A stretch of 64,000 nucleotides of DNA from Oscheius dolichura. Lineage: Eukaryota > Nematoda > Chromadorea > Rhabditida > Rhabditidae. The translations under genes and the position numbers were made by a program. Positions 13,646 through 25,720 of the stretch are shown in pieces. How positions within the stretch are numbered: position 1 is the first letter of the stretch; every line of letters begins with the position of its first letter. The notes below the pieces were generated by a model. The model searched no databases. It was not told the origin of the DNA and worked only from the letters and a program-made list of their open reading frames with translations. The DNA lies in assembly GCA_932521035.1 (NCBI GenBank), contig OW051494.1:4946001-5010000 (forward strand), read 5' to 3'.

Positions 13646-16600
13646 ATGTTGGCCCTGTTGCTCCTGGCCCGTTTGACGGGGGCCATGGTCTTCAACATCT
13701 CATCCCTGCCCGTCATCCCCGGCCTCGAGGCCATGTCTTCCGACAAGTACCCCCATTTCACCCTGGTGGAGCACGAGAGCCGCACCAAGTCCCACCGCCA
13801 CCGGAGGGAAGTCATAGCCGGGCCGATCTACGACTGGCAGAGCTACGAAATCCCCTACCAGATCTGGGGAGGAGACTGTAAGTTGGGGGCTAGTCGGCCT
13901 CAAGAGGAGACTCGGACCAAAAGGGAAAGCCTTCGTCTCCTTCAAAGGGCACCCGTGGTATATATTGCGAGTGTGGGCTGCCAGTGGCTGCCTACTAGTT
14001 TGTTCATATCGCGTAAACGGCTTGCGGGAGGAACCAAACAACCCGAAAACAACGGGAATGGCGAACACGAACCGGATACGTGGGTACCGACCTTGGCAAA
14101 TTGACCTCCACCGATCCGGTCGATGATGTTCTCCCTTTGCAGACAACTTCCAAAATCTCATCCGGAGGGGCATCCGCATGTGGGAGGACAACACCTGTCT
14201 CCGCTTCAGGGAGAACCTCCAGGTGAGTGTGTGCCCCCGGTCCCCGGGGCAGCTGCAATGAGTTCTGTCCTGTCCGATCTACGGCACGAGATAGCGGCGT
14301 TTACAGCCCTGTCAAAGGTTTTTGTCTGATCAGAACAAAATTGGCCCCACGTGCCTAGACACCGAAGATTATCTGCCTATTCAGGCCCGCGACTCCATCC
14401 GCTACGTGCTGGAGAAGGGCGACAGCTGCTTCACCGAGTACATCGGCCGCAACGGAGGCCACCAGGACATCATCATCGGCAGCGAGTGTGCCGAGGTAAA
14501 CCGGCCTCTTGGCCCTTACTGTTGCGTGAGGACGGGCCTCCTCGAAACAAACGCCACTCTGCCCCCGCGACATCCCTTATCGCCTCTAAAAATAGTTGTT
14601 TTGGAACGGGGGCCGTTCGTGTTTCACAGTTTGAACCAGTCGTTTGAGTGTTTGTTCGCTGTCGTAACGAGAGGCAACCCTGCGGGCAGGGCACCCCCAA
14701 ATGGGCTCAATATGCCCCCTGGCTACTGGTAACCGGTCCCACGCTCATCCCTCTGTAATTCGACGGGTTCCGAACCGAAGCCACGCTAATTCGAAGCTTA
14801 CTTTTCTATTACGACCCGAGGCTATCTCACTGGTTTTCAGGAATACGTCGTGGCCCACGAGACGGGACATGCCCTCGGCTTCTGGCACACTCACCAGCGG
14901 CCCGACAGGTAAGGCCAAGAGCCCCTTTCTCCCCGTTCGAGAGCCTATTGGGAGACCCTTTTCTACTTTTTTATAAAAAAAGGGGGCTAATGTAACCGAT
15001 ATCTTTTTTTGAGTGTGGGAGTTGAGAGTAGGCTCATTAGAACCGATAATTTTTGCTCTTTATGGCCTGGTACTTTTGGTAGCGTGAGGTTGAAGGCGTC
15101 GGAAGGAACACAACGTTTTTTGAGCTGGCGCGATGGGAGTAGGGTCATTCGACGGCGCTTCTTGGCGTTTTCGCGGTTAAATTTTGATTAAGCTCTGGCG
15201 CGTCACAGTGAGAAATCGACAGCACTTTACTAAAGTTAAGCCATTTCCTATAAGCGGCCTGCTTCCGTCAGCCAACTGTCAAAAATGGTTTCGCTTTTAG
15301 TTTTGTCAAATCCGGATATTTCGACCGAAATTTCCAACGTGGAGAAACCCCCAAGCGCGAAGCCTCCGCCAACAGAAAACGGGGGCGTCGGCCGGCCGCT
15401 GGTCGGCCAAGGCGCCCCTCGCAATAAAACTGGGCTCTTCTAGTCCGATAGACAATAGTTTGGGCGGCAGTAAGGGACGGGGAGGCGTTTCTTCTGTAAG
15501 GTTGGGTTGATTCTTCTGGAGGACGAGGCCGTTCCGAGAAAAGAACTGCGGGAAACTGCTTAAATGGGGAGAGGGGGCATCCGTAGAGCGCTGTCAAATA
15601 CTGACCCCCTCCCTCAGTGGCTGGTTGTCTATCTGAAAAGGCGAATAGTTGCCAGTCCCCCCCCGTGTATAGTCCCCCCTTATCTCGTCCGAAAAAAGGC
15701 ATCAGTCTCCGAAAATAAAAGACCTCGTGGTCGCCAGCTGTCTGTCGCGTGTCTAAAAAACAGCAAAATCTTCAGAGATCACCACATTTCGATCAACTGG
15801 AAGAATGTCATGGAGGAGGCGACCGCCTCATTTATGCCTTTCCGCTCGATGCTCCAGGCCTTCGGCATCCGCCAGGTACCGTCCTCCTCGACAAATATTG
15901 TGACGGCCCCCCGCTAGACGCGACCGTTACTTCCGATGAGATAGGCAACCGGCCGCGCATGAGGCATTGAAATTAATGGGCATTGTGCCACAAAGACAGG
16001 TGGCCGGCACCCAGAGGAACTGTAAAGTAAGAGTTAGCCGGCTGGCTGAGTCACGGACCGAGTCACCCCCGGGCGGCCGTCCCTCGTCTACTCTTCCCAG
16101 AGAGGCCGCCGCCGCCGCCACCTTTCGGTTGATTGATATAGCGGAATCAGACGAAAGGGCACGCTGTTCAGCTGGTTCAAACGGCAGCTGTCACACTGTG
16201 GCCTCTGAACACGGGCCGATTACAGGTGTCCCCCAGGAACTACCCGTACGATCTTGGCTCCCTGATGCACTACCACGCCGTGGCCCACGCCATCAAGGTA
16301 GTCCCGGTCGAGCAGAGATCACCCCTGCCGGTTCAGGTCTCCGACTTCACGATAGTGCCCAAGGAGCTCAAGTACGTGACGACGATGGGCACCGAGAGGA
16401 TGGCCTTCCTCGACGCCAAAGTTATCAACGATATCTACTGCCCGAGTGAGTGAGGCCGGCCGCCGGCGGCTGGCAGGGCGCCAGCGAGAGATGTCTGCGG
16501 GAGAGACGGCAGACTGTGGGAAAGAGACGACCCGACCGAAAAACGACCATATGCACTGGGAAGGCGCACAATGTCTGGGAATCGGGTCAACCATAAACCG

Positions 16601-17194
16601 ACTACGGTCTCGGTCAACTTTCAAACTGTACTTACAGATGCCTGTGTGGGCAGATCCAACCTGCGCTGCGTGGCCGGAGGCTATCCTGACCCTAACAACT
16701 GTGCCGTGTGCCGGTGTCCAGAGGGACTAGGCGGGGTGGACTGCAGCTTCCTCCAGCCGAGCGGTGGGTGCCCCTGCCCTGATCACTTGGGCTGGCCTCC
16801 CGCCAACAAAACAGATGGATTCCAGTGTGTGGAGGAGAGCTACACGCGACCGACACCTGGCAGACACTCAGCAGCCCCGCCGGCAAGGACGTCCACTGCT
16901 ATTGGAGGATATCCGTGCCCTCCGGGTCGCGCGTCCGTTTCAGGCTCTCGGACGGGGAGTTCCCCTGTTCGTACGGGTGTCAGAGCTATGTGGAGATCAA
17001 GCACAAGTTAGATGTTCGTCTAACCGGATTCAGAAGGTATCGCTCCGGTTCAAGGCCGTCTGCAAAAGTACCTTTTCAGCTGCTGCTATCGACCGAAGGA
17101 AGACACTATCTCTGAAAGTAACCAGATTTTCGTCATCTATCATCCAAACGGGCGAACAGCTCGGTTTACTCTTCGGTTCAAGCGACAAATCTGA
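13646..17194 (+). CDS. Secreted astacin metalloprotease with EGF-like and CUB domains
   Basis: Zinc metalloprotease of the astacin family. The ATG at 13646 starts a signal peptide (MLALLLLARLTGA). A propeptide ends at a furin-type RHRR, before VIAGPIYDW. The catalytic domain has YEIPYQIWGGD, GIRMWEDNTCLRF, DSCFTEYIGRNGGHQDI and the zinc site HETGHALGFWHTHQRPDRD (14857-14910). The Met-turn is SLMHY (16258-16272). An EGF-like unit with a Cys series (CAVCRCPEGLGGVDC) follows, then a CUB domain (CGGELHAT, HCYWRISVPSG, SYVEIKH, LTGFRSCC) ending FTLRFKRQI. Domain order is like nematode NAS proteases with EGF-CUB. In the usual HExxHxxGxxHExxRxDR signature the second Glu is Thr here. Two introns are long (about 865 nt after 14909, and roughly 350 nt around 15876-16225); the rest are short. 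Strongly GC-rich. Confidence 0.93.
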
Positions 17195-17940
17195 GAACAC
17201 GGGTTGTCCGCCATAGCTATCTCCCGGCTCATCGTTGTATCTCATCAGCAGAATAGCTCAGGGATTTCCCGGTGACCTTATAGTTTTAGTCTGCCACTAA
17301 TAAGCATACGGGCCCAAATTTCTTGTACATAATGAAATGTTCTTGTAAAAGACAGATTTATTTTACTCAAACAGTAAGACAGTAAGCAAAAATAGAGTAG
17401 AAGAGGTATATTGGGTCTAGCTAATAAGGGACTAAAAGAAATGTGAATGGCTCGTAAGCCAGCCACCCCGTGGTGGTACCAAGAATTTTCAAGGTGCCAG
17501 TGCCAGCTAGATTGGATAGGCTTAGCTACCGCTCCCGAAAACGAACAAGTTCTGTTGGAATGGGCGCAACAAAAGGTTTCTGTATATAGTTACACGAACA
17601 TCTCGCAACAACGGGATAACAAAGGATAGAGTCTAACAGAAACAAAGTCAAAATATTCTGAGAAAACATCCTTCAAAGAGTGGTCTAACTGCACAAAACA
17701 AATAAAAAAGAGCAACCAGAGCGGCTCATTTGAAGGTGTTTTTAGAAACGATAATACACCGGGGATAAGATCAAGAAAATCTCAGAAAACGAAGAGACGA
17801 GAAACGGTAACAAACAGTCAGAAGCCAGATAATAAACAAACAACCACAAAACAACAGAACTAAAGCCGCTAAGGGATACTGATGTGGTATCAGAGCTGAA
17901 CCTACCCTATGACCAATATACAGAGAAAGTGAAAGGTATT
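17195..17940. other. Intergenic between convergent astacin and AKAP1 genes
   Basis: Contains the 3' flanks of both genes. A plus-strand open frame at 17447-17629 (60 codons, with paired Trp and Cys residues) is the only candidate coding piece, has no clear splice partners and is not called as a gene. Nothing else was recognised. Confidence 0.4.
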
Positions 17941-20900
17941 TTAGGCATTAAGTACAACCGACGTTTGTTGTTTCAATGACGGTCGTTTGTTAAAAAGGGA
18001 AGAACGAATAAGTTTAGAAGGGTCACTAGCTTTAGCTAGACCGGCATCCATCAAAGCTCTATCAAGTCTTTGCACCTAAACAATATTTTATAATTACACT
18101 TTAATAAACGAACTTTTCCATCGTCGTCTGTAAAGGTAATTTCCACCATGTTAACTTTGTCATCAGCATGTGTTCCTACTAGGGTGGCATTAATTACTTT
18201 GTTGGTGCATTTGTTTTTGAAAAATTCTTCTGCCGCTGACCCCCAATTCCATGTACCATCCACCGGTTGTACATGGGCTAGATAACATTCTGTTGCTTGA
18301 AAGGGCAGCGACATGAGATCAGTCCTGAAAATGTTGGTGATTTTGTAGGTGACACATTAAACGCATACCGTATTTGTCGAAGATCAGATCTTGGTAGTGT
18401 CGTATAGCCACCGTAATCAACGAATCTAACTAATACTTCATCGGTATCTTCATAGTATACATGAGTAACAGCGCGGAACCACGCATTCAAAACGGGAGCC
18501 GCACACAGAAGCCCAGCTAGAAACACCAATTATACTTTAAAATAAAATTCCTACTTTGACAAGGCTTTGGCAACTCTGGAATTGTTTGCCCACCACGAGA
18601 ATATAAGCTAAGCATGTAAAGATCCAATTGATTCAAAGAACTGTAAGAAGGATGGGTAGGTTGTTGCAGAAAAAAGTGTCCAGGACTTATACCACAGGAA
18701 ACGCTCACTTCACAGCCTACCAATTCAGGAAGCGTCAGCTGTAACAGTGACATTACAGGAAAATTAAAAAATATACCCAGCATGGTTGAGTACTCATAGC
18801 ATCAAAGACATGGTGTGGCAGAGGTGGAGGTAAAACAGGTTGTAAATTGAGATCAGGAAATCGTGCCGGGGGGAATCTGTTCCGTAACATATGTAAACAT
18901 TTGTTGATTTCTTCTCTTTTTCCTCGGACCTAAAAATTTTTGTTTACTAATCGTATACGCAGCTTTAAACCTGACAAATTTGGTGTGTATTTACTTTCTC
19001 AGAGGTATGATGCTGGCGAATCAACATCTTGACATTCGTTCGTACACTTAACTCCTAAAAGACAACACTAACTGGTAAAACAATAATTTCTGTATTTGAA
19101 ATTTGATCCTTGAAAGTCACATACCTTGATAGTCTTGCCTTTGATACCAATTACAAGTCCAACAAGAGTGTTGGGAATTTCAAACTCATACATGGGTAAA
19201 TTGTCATTGCCATCATCCATTGGCGACAAAGACGAGGCTAGTCCTCCAGTGGCACGACCAGAATCTTGCGAGGAAGCCTGTAATTAAAGCAAATTATTTA
19301 GGGGTGGCTATTCTAATTTAATCTTCGTTTAGTCCTAAAGGGCTAGTTTAATGTGTAGCGTTCTTATTATGGTTCTTTTTATTATGCTTATTTTAATCCA
19401 TTGGCAAATCTTTTTAACATTCTTTAAACTTACTGAGGAAGTACTTGCTGCACAACTGCTTGATCGCACCGAAGATCCACTATGCCTACGCATATTCGAT
19501 CTCGACAAAAGAGGGGTAATAGTTAATGGTAGAATAATAGATGACAACGGACGAGCCTCAATTCTGTTGAACGGCTGAGTTAGCGAACTGCCATATTGTA
19601 AGCTGGGCGGTGGGAATGGGTAGCCCATCCCCGGTGGAGGTAAGTGGGTAGGAATTAGAGTTGGTGGTAACAATACAGTGGGTTGCATTAGCATAGTGCC
19701 CACTAAAGGTTTGGGCACCAAAAAAATGGCAAAAACGAAGGTGATCGCGGAAGGCGGAGCTAACTTGCACGTGTGAAAGAGACGACAGCCAACAACGATA
19801 GCGATAGTTCGCGTTGACCCTGGAGACGCAGACCAAGTGCAAATGAGGGAGGAACAGACGTTGGTATGGCTGGGGTGCTAGCAATTCTTCTACGGCACTA
19901 TACTTACAGAAAAGATGTCTGGGTTGTAAAAGTAAAAATTCTGTTGTATGAGGTAATACACCAATCATCTGGCATGTATAAACTAATACTAAACTAAGCA
20001 CGCATTGTATTTTACTTTACTCGTCCTCTATGTAACTGAACGTTATACACCCGTTTTTTTACGTGTAAACAAGGCTTTCGGCTTTCTCAAATTTTCTTTC
20101 GTTTTACGGTGTTGCCAATCACCGTTGATGCGCAACTCAGATAACACCTGCCTGTCGCCAATACCCGACGGGTACATTAATCACCCATAGAGGAGCGTAA
20201 CTACCTAACCGTTTCCTTGAAATTTTACACTAGTTTTGTCGCAGCATGATTGCCCCAACCCTATGACGCTAGCTACCAGACAAGTGAATCGCAACATTCG
20301 AAGCGTTATCAGTGGCTAGCCACATTAGATAAAAATTTCGGTAGGGAAATAGTAGCGGATGGAAATGAAGTACCGTTAGCACCTACACTAGATATTTGCA
20401 ATTGACAAATTGATGAAACATAAAACGGATTTGAGCAAATGAGGATCGATGGAATTCGCCGAAATCAAAATCATATTGTAAACATTCGATGATCGCCATT
20501 GTTACGCCCGATTAATCTCAACAAACCCCTACCAGTTCGCGAAACGGGATAGTCGCACACGAGCACTTATTAACTTACTTCAGAATCATCGCTGCCAGCA
20601 CTAGGAGATTCATTATCAACAAGTCTTTCATCGGTCTCCATTTTGAGTTGATCTTGATTTTTCTGATGTTCGACATAACTACGTTCCATTTCTTTCGACC
20701 AAGAGAACTGTTCGTGGTCTACAGGATTATGCGAAATATCCAACATCAATTCGGTTTTTGTGCACATTATCTAAAGCAGTGTGATCTGCTAACTGTAAAT
20801 CTACCTGTTCATCAATATCGTAGTCTCCTTCAGATACTGAACGAGCGCCACTACCATTTTGAGATTCTGTCTCACTCGATTCATCTTGCTTCTGAAAAAA

Positions 20901-22026
20901 AAACTCTTGAAAAAAAACTGGCAAAACTCCAAAGGCTGTTTTGTTTGCGTTTTTAAAAGAATTGAGTGAATATCAGTTAATTATTTCTGAAATCCACCTT
21001 TCTTGTCAAAAGCAGAAGAAACGCGTGCGCAGCGCAAAACAGGAATAATCAATGAAATCTTCTTGATCGATAGCTAAAAATTCACCTCGTCTAGTTTAGC
21101 TGAATCATCACAGACTTCCTCCAACTGGCTTAGTATATTTGAATTCGTTTCTTTCTCGCCCATAATGTCCGCACTATCTCCAGCGGGGCCTATAGCTCCC
21201 ATGATCATAGTCTGCAAACAAACAAACAGTTTACATTACTCAAAAGCAATTAAGCTTTCAATTAAACTTCTAGTGTCGGACACCCTAGCAAAATAAACAA
21301 CCAAATTTGACGGGCATATCTAGGAAGTGGTGCCTAGAAACATCAAAAGCGCTCATTTCAAAAATATATAAAATGAGCAAGAACTCCCAGATCCCTTCTA
21401 ATTTGCGAGCCTATGTTTCAGGACGGTCTTACTTCTTATAATTTTCAAAATCGTTATTCTAAAAAATTTCCATCATCGCTTTAATCGGTATCAGAAAAAA
21501 AAACTGTTAATACACTTCATATGTGAAATTTGTAGCATGTCGGCTCAATTAGTATCTAAACATGGTAAAGCGCGGCGAAACAGCTGTGTATGGCAAAGTG
21601 CTGCATAGCTCCATGCCAGCACAACATCCGCGATCAATAACATCCACGTTGAAAGAGCACATTCAGAAGCAAGAAAAACTAATTAAGTATCGAAATAATT
21701 CATGAAAATATGCAGATGGCTTACAACGCATTCTACGTTTGTTAGTTTTCCTCTAAAAATGCTCACCTGCTGCCCTCCATCACCATCTTTAGAAGAAGAT
21801 AAAGTAAGCTTAACACTCTCGGAGATGTTTACGGAATTTTTGTCCCGCTCACTGAGGTTAAAACCTTTCTTTTTCTTTCTCTGTAAATGGCATCCATCTC
21901 TACGTTCTGAAAATTTCGTACCTCATTATCACTCTTTTTGGCTTGTATATACCAAACAAAAAGAGCAGCAATAGACATACCTCCAAGGGCCATGAGCATC
22001 GCTCGTTTCGAAGAAACAGACGACAT
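17941..22026 (-). CDS. AKAP1: AKAP1-like membrane-anchored KH-Tudor protein
   Basis: Homologue of A-kinase anchor protein 1, an outer-mitochondrial-membrane scaffold that binds PKA and RNA. Exon 1 encodes an N-terminal anchor (SSKRAMLMALGGMSIAALFV), then a basic patch RKKKKGF. Two acidic Ser-rich exons follow (to about 20577). A 1.3-kb intron separates them from a KH domain at about 19250-18880 (YEFEIPNTLVGLVIGIKGKT). The Tudor part has SPGHFFLQQPTHPSY, AWFRAVTHVYYEDTDEV, VRFVDYGGYTTLP, RQIRTDLISLPFQATECYLA, and ends DRALMDAGLAKASD...SVVLNA. All match AKAP1 order. The last intron uses an acceptor that restores the conserved frame. No PKA-binding helix could be assigned with confidence. Start chosen because TTACAG precedes the ATG and the anchor peptide begins there. 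Confidence 0.9.
19279..20577 (-). other. Long AKAP1 intron with proline-rich open frames
   Basis: This intron is about thirty times longer than its neighbours. On the minus strand 19721-19440 encodes a Pro-rich, then Ser/Arg-rich stretch (LPPTLIPTHLPPPGMGYPFP ... SNMRRHSGSSVRSSSCAAST), preceded by an acceptor-like AAACCTTTAG. Upstream, 20001-19740 is also open. The plus strand has a shorter open frame (19351-19578). Possibilities are an alternative AKAP1 exon, a nested gene, or chance. No domain was recognised and no exon chain was resolved. Confidence 0.35.
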
Positions 22027-23112
22027 TCTGTAACTGAATAATACAAAAATAACATGTAAAAACCTACTTTTTGGGTTTTTATTTTTTTGAAAAAGAGGTT
22101 ATGGCAGAAAACAGCACCCCTTCTCTATTTATTTTTATAGTTGATTATCAACAGAAGTGAAACCTAAATATGCAACGCAATTATTTGAAGAAAATGGAAA
22201 GAAAGCAGGTAATAGATATATAACTCCAAACGGTGTTACAACTTTCAATATGAACTGAATTGTTAATTCTAGGCAAAAGCGGCACAGCAGAAGCTCAAAT
22301 TATACTAAGAAGTATGTAGGAATCGCGAAACACGCTTATATAGAGGCCGCTATTATACAAATAGAGAGGAGCGTAAGTCTTTACATTGTACAGAAACATT
22401 TTAGTTATATTTTAAAGGAACGGTGGCACAGCTTTTCGCGGTCTGCGCTCAGCGCAGATGCTCGGGGCGCGTTTGCTTTTCATCGGCCAAAAAAATTGCT
22501 TTCGACTTGTATTTCTCCATCTTGTGGCATACGATTTTTGTGATTTGTATTACTTTCACTAATTGGAATATGCTGCTAATTTTAGCAAAAAGAAATATTG
22601 AAAACTCGTGCGGAAAACAAAAGGTTAAAATTTTAAAAATGGCACGCCACCGTAATCACATGCGCGCGCGCGTCTACTTTTTGAAGCTGTGCCACTATTA
22701 CTTTAAAAACAATTCAAAACAAGTTTACTGCAAAGGAATTGGATCAAAAAGCCTAGTTTTTATTCTGCTGTGCCCCGAATCGCCATGCAGGGACAGAGTG
22801 CAGAGAAGAAAAAGCCAGAAAATAGCGCGCAAAATGAGAGTGCGGCAGGGTCAACTGCGAAAAGGGCCGAAGAGAAAATGGCACAAGGCTATCCGCATTC
22901 TGACGAGAAAGCCGATCCCCATATATTGACAAATACATCAATGGTATAATAAAAATTTGCTTGGAAACACAATTAACTACCGTAATTTACTCTACAAATA
23001 ACACAATATTAAAAATAGCCTTACTCTGATGTAAAACATAATATACAAACAGTAATAAATACAATACAATCATGAGATCAGACGTTCAAAATGAGGATTG
23101 TCTGATATAGAG
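22027..23112. other. Intergenic with distant inverted 12-mer and a 168-codon open frame
   Basis: GTGGCACAGCTT at about 22424-22435 recurs inverted (AAGCTGTGCCAC) at about 22684-22695. The span between them includes a (GC)n run near 22662. A plus-strand open frame (22423-22929, Lys/Arg-rich, no recognised domain) begins at the left arm. This may be a small non-autonomous element plus chance open frame. The rest is AT-rich flank of AKAP1 and the C2-domain gene. Confidence 0.4.
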
Positions 23113-25625
23113 TCAGTGTTTTCCTAAATTGTTCATAACATTCAGAAGCTCTTCAACATCGTCTCTGTAAATGATACACATAGAATAGAAACCGGAGAAG
23201 GTATTGACGTCAAAAACGGTTATCAAAAACTAACTGCAGTTTGTTACGGAGAGTTTCTGCGGATATATGGCGTGAACGCGGTGAAATAGTTGAAGGTGGG
23301 GGCTTGTATGGATTATAGATTTCTGGGGGTTCATCTTCAAGAGGAGATAAATTCTGTAATTGTAAAAATAGAAAATTGTGTTAGTAATAAATCAACCTCT
23401 TCATTTCTCGTATAGTTACTGTTACATGTGCTGCGAGACGGTAGATCGCGATATAATCTATTATAATATCGACTTGATTCGTACGTATGAGATTGGACTG
23501 CGAGTGATAGCTGCAATAACATACACATTTTGGCCTACTAGCCGCGGACAAAAAACATAAGCGGATAAACCAACAATCATGGTGGAGGTTGTTGTCACGG
23601 CTCCGCAGAATAAGGAGATCTCGAATTCTTTGTTAGAGAAGGTATGAAGTGGACTTGCCAAAGTCACACATCCAAGTGAGCCCACCTAGCATGATTATTT
23701 TGAACGTAAGTTAAAGGAAATTACTTTATCTCCCATCTTATGAAAAAGTTTTATAAGAAGATTTCCTCGCTCGGAGCTTATGACAAATTTTCCTGTCCAG
23801 TTCCATCTAAAGCATGTTTCTCGTAGACAATATTTTATAATACAACATACACTGGGTTACAACTAGCTGATGCAATAGTTGAAATGACTTGCTCATCCCT
23901 TCCCAATATTTGAATGAAGGCCATAGGTGGAACCCAATTTCCCATCATGTCTTGGACTAAAGGCAGATTGGTGGCCGAATGCGCCGTAAGTTCCAGAAGA
24001 AGGGCGCCGCTACGTATATTTGCAGGGTGAAATGACTCCGACATTACTGGGGTATTGTTCCTACTAGAAAATGGCATTCTAAAACAAGATTATGCATGAT
24101 ACGTTTATGCACCTACTCTGTCTCCGGGAACTTTTGAGGACGATATTCATTTTCTATCAATGAGTCTTTTAGATACTGACGACTGTTATTTTCTAAATTT
24201 GGTTAGGCTTACACAAAGACGAATATTTACTAACCAGAGTATGAATGTGATGTAGATGGCCTGGATGGAATATGAAGTACTTTTGGCTGATCACTGCTTT
24301 CTCTCACCCTACTTTCAGACTCAAAAGAGTGCGACCGGCAACGTGATTGACTACGGGAGCGTGTTCTACGCGCTGGTTTTCTAAATCTTTGTACTATTAG
24401 TTTTCTACGAACAGTACGCTTCAAGAAGAGAAAATGTGGTGTTCAGCACGCTTCTCCGCATATTTGTTAATAATTCCGAAATTCGAGTATTTCGACTTCC
24501 TAATTCTATGCATATCTAAAACGAATGATTATTTTTATCTCTAATAGAGGTTACTGAGAGTCTTCCTGTAAAATTGCTTCCAAGGAGGTTGCAATCACGG
24601 CTAATTTGAAATGGAGGAGAAAGGAGCTCATCGAAAGGAATAAATGCACGTGCAATGTGCTTACTGCTTTTCTAAAATTAAATAATATGGCAAGATGGTT
24701 GAACGAGTACAGTGCCGGGAGCTTTTGGAATCGATGTTACAGCGTTTAGTGAAACTTGTAAGGTTGCTGCTTCCCATATTTCAATCAGATCTGTGTCCAA
24801 CTCAATTGGAAAAACCTATAACATACCAATACTATAGTAATAATAAAATGCAAGTAATGTTGTGAACAGAAAAACACCATTGGCGACGCTCACACAGAGT
24901 GCAAAAGAACCACTTACTTTTTTATGCTTGAAGCGGATCTGGGTCACTTCATTACTGCCTAATGATGAATAGTCGCCAGTAGCTAAAATTTCTCTTTCTA
25001 ACTGGGGGTTCCCTTTAGCGGACCTCGGTACCTTATAAGCTAGTTTGAATCTTAGGCGAAATTATCCTTTACAGTTCAGAAAACACTTACCCAAAAAGTT
25101 CTCCTCGAGATGACAGATGATTAATCAAAACACTTGAACTATCCAGCATAATATGATCAAGCCGAACTATTAAAAAGTTAATATAACGTTTTATATCGGC
25201 TAAAGTAACTTCTTCTGAAAAAATTGTAACATTCAATTATATATAAAAGTAAAAATTGCTAACCTTCTGTATCCATACTGGCGAATTGACTAATTGTATG
25301 CTTGACCACTGCGTCAAGGGCCGCTTTCAACCAAATAATTAACAATGCTGACCGACAATAAAGATAATTAGCTTGGCATGCACCAATCGAATAACAAAGG
25401 TTTGTATTGTTCAAAAATAATTTTTATAGCAAATTGCTTGGTCAGAATGGAAAAGTCTGTATGGCATCAGGTGGTATTAGTGTGGAAGAGCAGACAATAA
25501 AATATACGACTATAGAGACGTGGAAGAGTCAAAATCTGGGAGGTTTGCAGAAACGGCCAATACTGGATTGGTGACAGGGAAATCAGTGCAATTCCATTCC
25601 AAAACAGAAGGTGAAAATGTTATTT
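23113..25625 (-). CDS. Protein with two C2-like domains (possibly C2CD3-like)
   Basis: Multi-exon minus-strand gene; the start was not resolved. An upstream segment (around 25410-25270) encodes a hydrophobic helix and KAALDAVVKHTISQFASMDT. Next are IVRLDHIMLDSSSVLINHL and a first C2-like unit (EVTQIRFKHKKVFPIELDTD, IWEAATLQVSLNA, HIARAFIPFDELLSPPFQIS). An Arg/Ser-rich linker (around 24424-24290) follows. A second, clearer C2 unit spans about 24030-23640: SGALLLELTAHSATNLPLVQ, SASCNPVWNWTGKFVISSER and KLFHKMGDKVGSLGCVTL. The C-terminus is Pro-rich, ending ELLNVMNNLGKH. Splice joins in the second C2 are exact and in frame. The domain series resembles centriolar C2CD3, but this is a weak guess; other multi-C2 proteins are possible. 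Acidic residues for calcium are not evident in the second C2. Confidence 0.6.
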
Positions 25626-25720
25626 CGACTGCTGCAAAAGTATTAGTCTAAAATGAGTTTCCGTAGACTGCATACAATCGTCAAGAACCTTTGTATTTCC
25701 CCCCGATCCTCTAGACACCG

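Noticed and set aside
17447-17629. 60-codon frame after the astacin
   Set aside because: No start context, splice partners or homology seen.
22655-22675. CG/GC alternating run as a regulatory site
   Set aside because: Simple sequence; nothing ties it to regulation beyond lying between the inverted 12-mers.
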